NCBI GenBank assembly: GCA_017560305.1 | Contig: JAFYOF010000102.1 | Coordinates: forward strand, 1 to 32,186 | DNA length: 32,186 bases | Reading direction: 5' to 3' | Origin: Alistipes sp. | GTDB taxonomy: Bacteria; Bacteroidota; Bacteroidia; Bacteroidales; Rikenellaceae | Part shown: positions 23,303 through 31,818 of the stretch, piece by piece | Layout: the number at the start of each line of letters is the position of its first letter | How positions within the stretch are numbered: the first letter of the stretch is position 1 | Made by a program: the position numbers and the translations under genes | The notes under the pieces: model-generated | Database searches by the model: none | What the model was told of the DNA's origin: nothing | The model's input: only the letters and a program-made list of their open reading frames with translations

Positions 23303-25063
23303 ATGAGAAAGATAACTCTGCTTATTCCCCTTCTTCTGACGCTGGTGGTGTTGGTTTTGTCGCTGACACACAGCGATGTTACGCCGTGCTATACGGCCGA
23401 TGTGGCGGTTGCCGAGAATGGCAATCTGCTGCTGGCGAACAAGGGCACTTCCGAACTGCGTATGGTCGATAAGGAGGGTGCAACCCTTCGCTCGTGGTCA
23501 TTGCCTCGCCCCGCTACGGGTGTGGCGGTTGAGGGCGACTATGCCTACGCAACCTGCAGTTATGAGCAGGGTTTTCTGCTCAAGGTCAACCTCTCAAGCG
23601 GCGAGGTTCTCTACACCGCCTCGGCGGGTATGGGTGCTTGCGCTCCCGTGGTGGCGGGCGAGAGGGTCTATGTCTGCAACCGCTACCGCGCAACGGTGGG
23701 CGAGTATGATGCCTCGTCTGGCGAACTTCTGCGCGAGGTGAAGCTTAGGCGTGAGCCTTGCGCCGCCGTACTCTCGAAGGATGGCAAGCGACTTTTTGTA
23801 AACAATTTCCTGCCGATGCAACGCGCCAACGAGGACTATGTGGCAGCGGAGGTGTCGGTGATTGACTGCGCATCATTCTCGGTTGAGAAAAGCATAAAAC
23901 TCACCAACGGCAGCAACGCCCTGCGAGGCATCGCCACCTCTGAGGATGGCGCTTATATCTTCGTGGCGCACAACCTGGGTCGCTATCAGGTGCCCACCTC
24001 GCAGTTGCAGCAGGGGTGGATGAACACCAATGCCCTGAGTGTGATTGACGCCGAAAAGTTGTCGCTCATCGGCTCCATCTCGATGGACGAGCCCGACCGT
24101 GGTGCGGGTGGCATCTGGGATGTGGTCTGCTGCGGCGACTACCTTGTAACCTCGCAGTCGGGCACGCACGATGTGAGCGTGGTGGATTACCCCAGGATGA
24201 TTGAGCGCCTGCGCTCCTACGGCGACTACTCACGCCTTGACTACGACCTCTACTTTATGCGTGGCATACGCCAGCGCATCGCCCTTCAGGGCAATGGTCC
24301 GCGCCAGATCTGTGCGCTTAAGGGCAAGGTCTATGCCCCGACCTACTTCTCCGATATTATGAATATTCTTGACCTCGGCTCACTTGAGCAGAGCCACTTC
24401 GCCTATAACCCCCATCGTCAGGAGAGCAACATCGACCGTGGCGAGAGGGCGTTCAACGATGCGGCGCTGTGCTATCAGAACTGGCAGTCGTGCAATGGCT
24501 GTCACCCGGGCGAGGGTCGCGCCGACGCTATGAACTGGGATTTGATGAACGATGGCATCGGCAACCCCAAGAACTGCAAGAGTATGCTCCACGCCTTCGA
24601 CACCCCCAAATGTATGATTTCGGGCATCCGCGACCACGCTGGTCTGGCGGTGAGGGCTGGTTATAAGTTCATCCAGTTCTGCGATGTCGAGGAGTCGGTG
24701 GCGCAGGATGTCGACACCTACATCAAGTCACTGAAGCCTCTGCCAAGCCCCTACCTTGTGGATGGAAAACTCTCCGCAAAGGCTGTTGCGGGCAGAAAGG
24801 TATTTGAAAAATATGGTTGTGCCGCGTGCCATTCGGGCATCTACTACACCGATATGCAGACCCACCGCATCGGCGAGGATGTGGAGTTTGAGCAGGGCTG
24901 GGATACCCCTACGCTGGTTGAGGTGTGGCGCACCGCCCCCTACCTCTTCGATGGCCGTGCCGCCACTTTGGAGGAGGTATTTTATGAGCATCGTCACGGC
25001 ATCGAGGGCAAGATTTCCCGCAAGGATGCCGAGGCGCTGGCAGAGTATGTAAATTCGTTGTAA
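23303..25063 (+). CDS. beta-propeller plus diheme cytochrome c (cytochrome c peroxidase/MauG-like)
   Basis: 586 residues from the ATG at 23303; an in-frame GTG at 23276 is less likely because it buries the signal sequence MRKITLLIPLLLTLVVLVLS. Residues about 30-360 are YVTN-type propeller repeats (VAVAENGNLLLANKGTSELRMVD, VYVCNRYRATVGEYD and others). The C-terminal part carries two haem c attachment motifs, CNGCH (397-401) and CAACH (506-510), in a layout like diheme peroxidases, ending WRTAPYLFDGRAATLEEVF, which is typical of that family. It should act in the periplasm or at the outer face and needs a cytochrome c maturation system. First gene of a tight operon; the next start is one base after its stop. 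A paralogue lies at 31819. Confidence 0.85.
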   Translation: MRKITLLIPLLLTLVVLVLSLTHSDVTPCYTADVAVAENGNLLLANKGTSELRMVDKEGATLRSWSLPRPATGVAVEGDYAYATCSYEQGFLLKVNLSSGEVLYTASAGMGACAPVVAGERVYVCNRYRATVGEYDASSGELLREVKLRREPCAAVLSKDGKRLFVNNFLPMQRANEDYVAAEVSVIDCASFSVEKSIKLTNGSNALRGIATSEDGAYIFVAHNLGRYQVPTSQLQQGWMNTNALSVIDAEKLSLIGSISMDEPDRGAGGIWDVVCCGDYLVTSQSGTHDVSVVDYPRMIERLRSYGDYSRLDYDLYFMRGIRQRIALQGNGPRQICALKGKVYAPTYFSDIMNILDLGSLEQSHFAYNPHRQESNIDRGERAFNDAALCYQNWQSCNGCHPGEGRADAMNWDLMNDGIGNPKNCKSMLHAFDTPKCMISGIRDHAGLAVRAGYKFIQFCDVEESVAQDVDTYIKSLKPLPSPYLVDGKLSAKAVAGRKVFEKYGCAACHSGIYYTDMQTHRIGEDVEFEQGWDTPTLVEVWRTAPYLFDGRAATLEEVFYEHRHGIEGKISRKDAEALAEYVNSL

Positions 25064-25064
25064 G

Positions 25065-26153
25065 ATGAGAGAGTTAAGATATAGGATTTTGCGCTCCGAC
25101 CTGCAGGAGATGCCCCTTGCCGAGCAGGATATCTTCGGGCAACTGGAGGCTATGGAGGGTCTGCCCGTGAGGGTGGTTTTCTTCACCTCGGTGGCTGACA
25201 AGGAGGGCTACTGTGAGCAGCGCGAGAGAATTGAGAAGTGCTGCCTTGAGCGCTTTGGCGAGTGCGCGCCGATGAGTGCGCTGGTGGCGCAGCCGCCGCT
25301 GGGCGCGACGCTCTATGCCGAGGTGACTACGGTGGCGGAGGTCGGCGAGGTGTGCTATAATGACGACTATATCCTTTTGGATAACGAGGTGGTCATCACG
25401 GGCGGAATCTACGCCTCAGGAGAGGGTAGTATCGGCGAGCAGTCGGAGGAGATTTTTTCTCGCGTGGGCGAGATACTCTCTGCCGAGGGGTTGCAGCCGA
25501 GCGACATTGTGCGCCAGTGGAATTTTATCGAGCATATCACATCCTGCTCCTCGCAAGGACAAAACTATCAGCAGTTTAACGACGCCCGCAGCCGCTTCTA
25601 TGCCTCTGCCGAGTGGTCAAATGGCTATCCTGCCGCAACGGGCATAGGTGCCGAGGGCGGTGGAGTAGTGGTGTTGTTTGTGGCGGTGCGTGAGAGCGGG
25701 AAAATCAGCCGTGCGGTGGATAACCCATTGCAGATTTCGGCTCACGCCTACTCGCAGCAGGTGCTCATCGAGGGTCGCCAGAAGCAGAAGTCTACGCCCA
25801 AGTTCGAGCGCGCCCGCTGGGTGGGTAGCGAGCCACGCGATATGATTTACATCTCGGGTACGGCGGCAATCCGTGGCGAGGAGAGCCTGCAGGCGGATGC
25901 CACGGCGCAGATTGCGATGACGATGGAGAATGTCGCCCACCTGGTGTCGGCAGAGAATCAGTCGCGCCACAATGTGTCGCAACCAAGGTCACGCCACTAT
26001 GAGACCCTGAGGGTCTATGTCAAGCGTGAGGAGTCGTGGCGCGAGATAGCAAATTGGATTAACGAGAATTGCCCCTGCCCAAATGTGGCGTTCCTGAAGG
26101 CGGATGTCTGCCGCGCGGAGTTGCTTGTTGAGGTCGAGGGTATAGCAAAATAG
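25065..26153 (+). CDS. chorismatase (FkbO/Hyg5/XanB2-like)
   Basis: 362 residues, no signal peptide, so cytosolic. The family hydrolyses chorismate to pyruvate plus a cyclohexadiene diol or 3-/4-hydroxybenzoate. Matching blocks: ALVAQPPLG (about 77-85), RQWNFIEHI, QNYQQFNDARSRFY, PAATGIGAEGG, NPLQISAHAY, MIYISGTAAIRGEES (RidA-like half), and the end ADVCRAELLVEVEG. Glu356 corresponds to the catalytic Glu near the C-terminus of FkbO and Hyg5. Cys349, seven residues before it, matches the position that is Cys in the 3-hydroxybenzoate-forming Hyg5 type as I recall it. It is translationally coupled to the upstream cytochrome (one base between). A plain RidA-family protein is the alternative, but it would be far shorter. 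Confidence 0.78.
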   Translation: MRELRYRILRSDLQEMPLAEQDIFGQLEAMEGLPVRVVFFTSVADKEGYCEQRERIEKCCLERFGECAPMSALVAQPPLGATLYAEVTTVAEVGEVCYNDDYILLDNEVVITGGIYASGEGSIGEQSEEIFSRVGEILSAEGLQPSDIVRQWNFIEHITSCSSQGQNYQQFNDARSRFYASAEWSNGYPAATGIGAEGGGVVVLFVAVRESGKISRAVDNPLQISAHAYSQQVLIEGRQKQKSTPKFERARWVGSEPRDMIYISGTAAIRGEESLQADATAQIAMTMENVAHLVSAENQSRHNVSQPRSRHYETLRVYVKREESWREIANWINENCPCPNVAFLKADVCRAELLVEVEGIAK

Positions 26154-26162
26154 AGCGAAGAT

Positions 26163-29100
26163 ATGAGAAGGTTGTTTACATTTATCTGCCTGACCCTCGC
26201 CAGCGTAGCGTGGGGACAGGTGTCGCAACACGCAGCAGAGCAGCAGCGCCTGAAGGCGGAGCTGGAGTATATGTCCGCCGAGTCGGTGCGCAGTGCCTAT
26301 GCCGATTTCTGCCGCACGGAGGGCTACGATAAGGCGCTCTACGGCGAGAAGCTCAATGCTCTGGAGGCTCTGCTGGGCAAGGCTGACGAGGAGTCGCAGC
26401 GCAAGGCGGTGGAGCTAAAGCGTGAGATTCTGCTCTCAAACCCTCTGCTTGACGATGCTAAGATTATTGTCGGCAGGTATCGTATCGGCAATGCCGCCCG
26501 CAGTGTGATGGCGCCCTCGCTCGGTACGCAGTCGAACAACTGGTCAAATCAGGGCTCGGCGGCGCGCAGCGGTTTCAATGCCGAGATTGCCGAACTATCC
26601 AATATCCGTGGCGAGGTGCAGAGCCGCACCATCTTCAAGCCTGCGAACAGCACCTGCGTGACCGATCTTCTTCTTCACTGGGATGGCGAGCGAATACTCT
26701 TCACTGCCGCCGATGAGAACCACCGCTGGGGCGTCTATGAGGTTAATCGTGATGGTTCCAATTTTCACAAGGTAATCAACAGCGAAGAACCCGACCTTGA
26801 GTTCTTCGATGGAGCATATATGCCGAGCGGCCGCATCATTGCGATGTCGAACATCGGCTATCAGGGTGTGCCCTGTGTGAACGGCAGCGATCAGGTGGGT
26901 AATATGATTGCCTACGAGCCCGCAACGGGTGCGATGCGCCGAATGACCTTCGATCAGGATGCCAACTGGCACCCGCGAGTGATGAACAACGGCCGACTGA
27001 TGTATGTGCGCTGGGAGTACACCGACCTTACGCACTACTACTCTCGCTTTGTGATGCACGCCAACCCCGACGGCACCGAGACCAAGGCTCTGTACGGCAG
27101 CGGCGGCTGGTTTCCCAACTCGATTTTCGATGTGCAGCCCCTGCCTGGTGGCGTGAATACCTTTGTAGGTATCATCTCGGGTCATCACGGCATCGCGCGC
27201 TCGGGTCGCCTCATCCTGTTTGACCCATCGAAGGGTCGCAAGGAGACTTGCGGAATGATTCAGGAGATGCCTTTCTCCAAGCGCGAGATTGTGCCCTTAA
27301 TCAAGGATGAACTGGTCAATGGCGTATGGCCTCAATTCATAAAACCTTACCCTATCAGCGATGACTATTTCCTCGTTACGGCGAAACTCACGCCAGAGTC
27401 CTTGTGGGGAATCTATCTTGTTGATATCTACGATAATATGACTCTCGTTGCAGAGTTTGAAGGCGAGGGACTTATCAACCCGATCATAGTGCGTCAGCGC
27501 CCAACACCTCCCGTTATCCCCGACCGCATCAAGCCCGCCGACAAGGAGGCTACGGTATTTATTCAGGATATCTATCAGGGCGAGGGTCTGCCTGGCGTGC
27601 CCGTGGGTGAGGTGAAGAAGTTGAGGGTCTTTGCCTACGAATATACCTATGTCAACTCCGAGTCCGACCACATCGCACAAGGCATCCAGAGCGGCTGGGA
27701 TATCAAGCGTAATCTGGGCGAGGTGGATGTTGAGGCCGATGGCTCGGCTATGTTCAAGATTCCAGCCAACACACCCGTATCGTTCCAGCCTCTCGACAGT
27801 GAGGGTCGCGCCATCCAGTGGATGCGCAGTTGGGTTACGGGAATGCCTGGCGAGGTGCTTTCGTGTGTGGGCTGTCACGAGGATCAGAACTCTATGCCCG
27901 TGGCGAAGCGCTCTATAGCCTCTACGAAAGCCCCTGCGAAGTTGCAGACCCCCGAAGGCGGTGTGCGCTCGTTCACTTTCGACCTTGAGATTCAGCCAAT
28001 CCTCGACCGCAACTGCGTGGCGTGCCACAATGCGGCAGGCGCAAAACCCGACTTCTCGGCAGTGCAGGTCATCGAGTCGAATGATGGTCGTGAGGGCACT
28101 TACTCGCGCCCATCACGCAAGGCGGAGTCGGGCAGACTGGATATGTCGCAGAGTTATCTCAACCTCCACCCCTATGTCAATCGTCAGGGCCCTGAGGCGG
28201 ATATCTATGTGATGAAACCCTATGAGTATCACGCCTCTACGAGCGAGCTGGTGCGTCTGCTGAAGGCGGGTCACCACGGCGTGGAGCTCACCGACAAGGA
28301 GTGGCGCAAGATTTACAACTGGATTGATTTCAATGTCCCCTGCCACGGCCGTTTTGTCTACAACAATGTGGGCTATTGCCCTACAAATCAATATGCCCGC
28401 CGCATAGAGCTCGCCAACAAATACGCCAACGGCGCGGGCGTAGACTGGCAGCGCGAGCTCAACGATTACGCCGAGTGGATGAAGTCCAACCCTCAGCCCG
28501 CCCCCGTGCGCAAGGAGGCTAAAAAGCCATCGTATAAGGATGTTACAAGCCGCCGCTTCCCATTTACCGAGGAGCAGGCGCGTGCGATGGTTGAGAGTCT
28601 TGGCGAGGAGCGCCGCACCATCGAGATTGCCGAGGGCGTCAGGATGGAGTTTGTGCGCATCCCTGCGGGCGAGTTTGTGATGGGTAACAACTATCGTGGC
28701 AGAGGCGCAGCACCAGCCTCGGTGGTGAAGATTGACCGCCCATTCTGGATGTCCGTGACCGAGGTGACCAACCGCCAGTACAACGCCTTCGACCCCGCTC
28801 ACGATAGCCGTTTCACCGCTCAGTTCTGGAAGGACCATGTCGGACCTGGCTATGCGGCAAACCGCCCCGAGCAGCCTGTGACCCGCATTTCGTGGAACGA
28901 GGCGATGGAGTTCTGCCGCACAATAGGCGAGAGGGTGGGTGCAAACATAACCCTGCCGACCGAGGCGCAGTGGGAGTGGGCGTGCCGTGCGGGCAGCGAC
29001 ACCGATTTCTGGTACGGCGACCTGAATAGCAACTTCGCGAAAAAGGAGAATATGGCCGACCGCTCGTTGCGCAAGATGGCTGTGTCGGGCATCGACCCGC

Positions 29101-29435
29101 AGCCCGTGCACGAGAGCAACTGGGTCTACAAATACTACACCTATATGCCACGCGAGGATAGTGTCGATGATGGCACGATGACCATCGCCGATGTGGCGCA
29201 GTATGAGCCCAATGTGTGGGGCTTGTACGATATGCACGGCAATGTGGCGGAGTTCACCCGCTCAAGTTACAAGCCTTACCCCTACAAGGGCGAGCGCGAT
29301 GTGCTCAACGAAAAGGTTGTGCGTGGTGGCGCGTGGGACATCCCGCCAAAGCGCGCGACAGCCTATTGCCGTGAATCCTACCTTGCTTGGCAACCCGCCA
29401 ACAATGTCGGCTTCCGTGTAGTGATTGAGGAGTAA
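26163..29435 (+). CDS. HzsA-like diheme protein fused to a formylglycine-generating-enzyme-like (SUMF1) domain
   Basis: 1090 residues with signal peptide MRRLFTFICLTLASVAWGQ. An N-terminal helical segment (about 20-110) precedes a propeller (about 140-430) with repeats such as LFTAADENHRWGVYEVNRDG. The middle region resembles the hydrazine synthase alpha subunit of anammox bacteria. It includes two haem c motifs, CVGCH (568-572) and CVACH (618-622), the latter after LEIQPILDRN. Residues about 828-1088 form an FGE-sulfatase/SUMF1-like domain: MEFVRIPAGEFVMGNN, VTEVTNRQYNAF, LPTEAQWEWACRAG, GLYDMHGNVAEF, VVRGGAWD and a NNVGFRVV end. The usual catalytic cysteine pair of formylglycine enzymes is not obvious. 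It starts 9 bases after the chorismatase. Homology to HzsA does not imply hydrazine chemistry. Confidence 0.82.
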   Translation: MRRLFTFICLTLASVAWGQVSQHAAEQQRLKAELEYMSAESVRSAYADFCRTEGYDKALYGEKLNALEALLGKADEESQRKAVELKREILLSNPLLDDAKIIVGRYRIGNAARSVMAPSLGTQSNNWSNQGSAARSGFNAEIAELSNIRGEVQSRTIFKPANSTCVTDLLLHWDGERILFTAADENHRWGVYEVNRDGSNFHKVINSEEPDLEFFDGAYMPSGRIIAMSNIGYQGVPCVNGSDQVGNMIAYEPATGAMRRMTFDQDANWHPRVMNNGRLMYVRWEYTDLTHYYSRFVMHANPDGTETKALYGSGGWFPNSIFDVQPLPGGVNTFVGIISGHHGIARSGRLILFDPSKGRKETCGMIQEMPFSKREIVPLIKDELVNGVWPQFIKPYPISDDYFLVTAKLTPESLWGIYLVDIYDNMTLVAEFEGEGLINPIIVRQRPTPPVIPDRIKPADKEATVFIQDIYQGEGLPGVPVGEVKKLRVFAYEYTYVNSESDHIAQGIQSGWDIKRNLGEVDVEADGSAMFKIPANTPVSFQPLDSEGRAIQWMRSWVTGMPGEVLSCVGCHEDQNSMPVAKRSIASTKAPAKLQTPEGGVRSFTFDLEIQPILDRNCVACHNAAGAKPDFSAVQVIESNDGREGTYSRPSRKAESGRLDMSQSYLNLHPYVNRQGPEADIYVMKPYEYHASTSELVRLLKAGHHGVELTDKEWRKIYNWIDFNVPCHGRFVYNNVGYCPTNQYARRIELANKYANGAGVDWQRELNDYAEWMKSNPQPAPVRKEAKKPSYKDVTSRRFPFTEEQARAMVESLGEERRTIEIAEGVRMEFVRIPAGEFVMGNNYRGRGAAPASVVKIDRPFWMSVTEVTNRQYNAFDPAHDSRFTAQFWKDHVGPGYAANRPEQPVTRISWNEAMEFCRTIGERVGANITLPTEAQWEWACRAGSDTDFWYGDLNSNFAKKENMADRSLRKMAVSGIDPQPVHESNWVYKYYTYMPREDSVDDGTMTIADVAQYEPNVWGLYDMHGNVAEFTRSSYKPYPYKGERDVLNEKVVRGGAWDIPPKRATAYCRESYLAWQPANNVGFRVVIEE

Positions 29436-29446
29436 AAGGTTTGATT

Positions 29447-31810
29447 ATGAGAAAGATAACTTTGCTGCTCGCTCTCTTGGGTGTAGCGCTTGGCTCGGCG
29501 CAAGCGCAGCAGAACGGAGCAATCACACTCTCGCCCAAGGCGAAGCAGGTGCTTGCAGGAAAACAGATTTTGTATGTCGAGCGTGACCAGTATGCGCCCG
29601 ACCACCACAACACCGCCACTCTGTTTCAGTGGGGCGAGATTAACGGCGACAAGTTTGCCCCAGGCAGTGCTCTGCGCATCTACGATGTCGATAGCGGCAC
29701 GACCCGCACGCTGATAAAGTTGGAGACTGGCGTGGTGCGTGACCCCGAAATATCGTTCGATGGCAAGCGAGTTGTCTTTTCGATGCGCAAAAAGAGGGAG
29801 GATAGTTACCACATCTACGAGATGGGACTGGATGGCAGCGGACTCAGGCAACTCACTTCGGCTGAGGGTGTTACCGACATCGACCCGTTGTATCTGCCCG
29901 ATGGCGACATCCTCTTCACCTCGACCCGCCAGCCAAAGTATTGTATGTGCAACCGCCACATTATGGGCAATCTGTTCCGTATGGAGCCCGATGGTGCAAA
30001 CATCACGCAGATTGGCGTGAGCACCCTGTTTGAGGGTCACTCCTCGCTGCTGAGCGATGGCCGCATCCTCTACGACCGCTGGGAGTATGTTGACCGCAAC
30101 TTCGGCGACGCGCAGGGTCTGTGGACCGTGAATCCCGATGGCACGAAGCACTCTATATATTATGGTAACAACACCGCCAGCCCTGGTGGTGTGCTCGATG
30201 GCAGACAGATTCCAGGCACCGACCTTGTGGTCTGCGTCTTCGGCTCGTGCCACGATTTGCCTTGGGGCTCGCTCGCCGTGATTGACCGCAAGAGGGGTGT
30301 TGATGGGCGTGACCCCGTGGTGAAAATCTTCCCCGAGGAGGCGCGCAATATAGTGGGCAATGGCGATCTGGATTCTTTCAAGTGGGTGCGCAGTTATCGT
30401 TATGAAGACCCCTATCCGATTGATCGAGAGTGGTTTTTGGTGTCGCGTACGCTCTACGCCTATCCCGATTGGCAGAAGCAACGATGCGGCTATAAACAGG
30501 GTATCTACCTCGTAGGTATGGATGGCTCTGAGGAGTTGATTGTGGAGGGTGTGCGCAGCGTCTTTGACCCTCACATCGTTGAGCCTGCCGACAAGCCCGT
30601 GGCGCTCCCCACGATGCGCAATTTCTCAAGCGACAAAGGTCAGTTCTATGTTGAAAATGTCTATGAAGGTACTCATATGGCGGGCGTGAAAAAGGGCGAG
30701 GCGAAGTGGTTGCGCATCGTTGAGTCGCCCGAGAAGCGAAGTTGGACCTGGGGCGGCTGGTCGGGTCAGGGCGAGCAGGCGCCCGCGCTCAACTGGCATA
30801 GTTTCGAGAACAAGCAAATCCTTGGCGAGGTGCCTATTGAGGAGGATGGCTCGGCGAGCTTTATGGTCCCCGCGGGCAAGCATGTCTACTTTCAGGTGCT
30901 GGACAAGGATAAGAAGATGATTCAGTCGATGCGCAGTGGTGTGTCGCTGATGCCGGGCGAGATTAACGGCTGTGTGGGTTGTCACGAGGACCGCCTCTCA
31001 ATCCCTATGCCTATCCCCAAGCGCCCGATTGCGCTGACGAAGAAACCCATTGAGTTAGAGAAGTTTATGGGCGAAGAGCCTTTCAAGTTCTCGTTTATGG
31101 AGCACATCCAGCCAATCCTCGACCGCCGTTGCGTGAAGTGTCACGACTTCGACAAGAAGAACCGCGACAGGTTGGTTTTGGCGCGCGATATGAACCCATT
31201 TTTCAATGCGGCGTATGTTAATCTGCACCAGAGCAAGAGCGTGAAACTCATCGGCGGAGGCCCTGCCGACATCCAGCAACCCTACTCGTGGGGTAGCCAC
31301 GCCAGCCGCCTGACGCAGATTATCGACAACGCCCATTTCGGAGCGAAACTCACGCAGAAGGAGCGCGAGTGGATCTATGCGTGGATGGACCTTAACGGCG
31401 TCTATTACCCAGTCTATGAGTCGGCGTTTGATAATACGCTGGCGGGTCGTAGTCCGCTGACCTATGCGGAGTTGGACTGTCTGTCGGAACTCACTGGCGT
31501 GAACATCCGCGCCCTGAACGGCCACGGCAGAAACCTCCCAGCGCAAATCTCGTTTGACCGCCCTGAGGAGAGCCCGATACTCGATGGCATCAGAGGCGAC
31601 AAGTCGAAATATGGCATTGCGGTGGCGTTGATTAAGTTGGGTGCGGAGCGTCTGAAGCAGACCCCACGCGGCGACATCGAGAGCGAACTTGTGCCTTGCG
31701 AGCGCCACGCGGCGATGCTTGAGAAGTACAACGACCGCGAGCAGAAACAGCGCGAGATGAATAGCGCAATCAACGAAGGTGGCAAGATTTACGACCACGA
31801 CCAGCAATAG
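29447..31810 (+). CDS. HzsA-like diheme protein, without SUMF1 domain
   Basis: 787 residues from the ATG at 29447 (a TTG six bases upstream is in frame). Signal peptide MRKITLLLALLGVALGSAQA. It is a paralogue of the preceding gene without the C-terminal SUMF1 domain. The propeller region (about 60-340) contains DPEISFDGKRVVFSMRKKRED and DIDPLYLPDGDILFTSTRQ. The haem c motifs are CVGCH (509-513) after MPGEING and CVKCH (562-566) after HIQPILDRR, as in the paralogue. The C-terminus is helical and charged. It is 11 bases after the upstream gene, and 8 bases before the start of the next. Likely an exported electron-transfer or redox enzyme subunit that may pair with its larger paralogue. Confidence 0.82.
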   Translation: MRKITLLLALLGVALGSAQAQQNGAITLSPKAKQVLAGKQILYVERDQYAPDHHNTATLFQWGEINGDKFAPGSALRIYDVDSGTTRTLIKLETGVVRDPEISFDGKRVVFSMRKKREDSYHIYEMGLDGSGLRQLTSAEGVTDIDPLYLPDGDILFTSTRQPKYCMCNRHIMGNLFRMEPDGANITQIGVSTLFEGHSSLLSDGRILYDRWEYVDRNFGDAQGLWTVNPDGTKHSIYYGNNTASPGGVLDGRQIPGTDLVVCVFGSCHDLPWGSLAVIDRKRGVDGRDPVVKIFPEEARNIVGNGDLDSFKWVRSYRYEDPYPIDREWFLVSRTLYAYPDWQKQRCGYKQGIYLVGMDGSEELIVEGVRSVFDPHIVEPADKPVALPTMRNFSSDKGQFYVENVYEGTHMAGVKKGEAKWLRIVESPEKRSWTWGGWSGQGEQAPALNWHSFENKQILGEVPIEEDGSASFMVPAGKHVYFQVLDKDKKMIQSMRSGVSLMPGEINGCVGCHEDRLSIPMPIPKRPIALTKKPIELEKFMGEEPFKFSFMEHIQPILDRRCVKCHDFDKKNRDRLVLARDMNPFFNAAYVNLHQSKSVKLIGGGPADIQQPYSWGSHASRLTQIIDNAHFGAKLTQKEREWIYAWMDLNGVYYPVYESAFDNTLAGRSPLTYAELDCLSELTGVNIRALNGHGRNLPAQISFDRPEESPILDGIRGDKSKYGIAVALIKLGAERLKQTPRGDIESELVPCERHAAMLEKYNDREQKQREMNSAINEGGKIYDHDQQ

Positions 31811-31818
31811 AGGAGAGT

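Noticed and set aside
26163..31810. Hydrazine synthesis (anammox-like) function
   Set aside because: Similarity is limited to the HzsA-type fold and haem motifs. HzsB and HzsC homologues and other anammox genes are not seen, and the host type makes it implausible.
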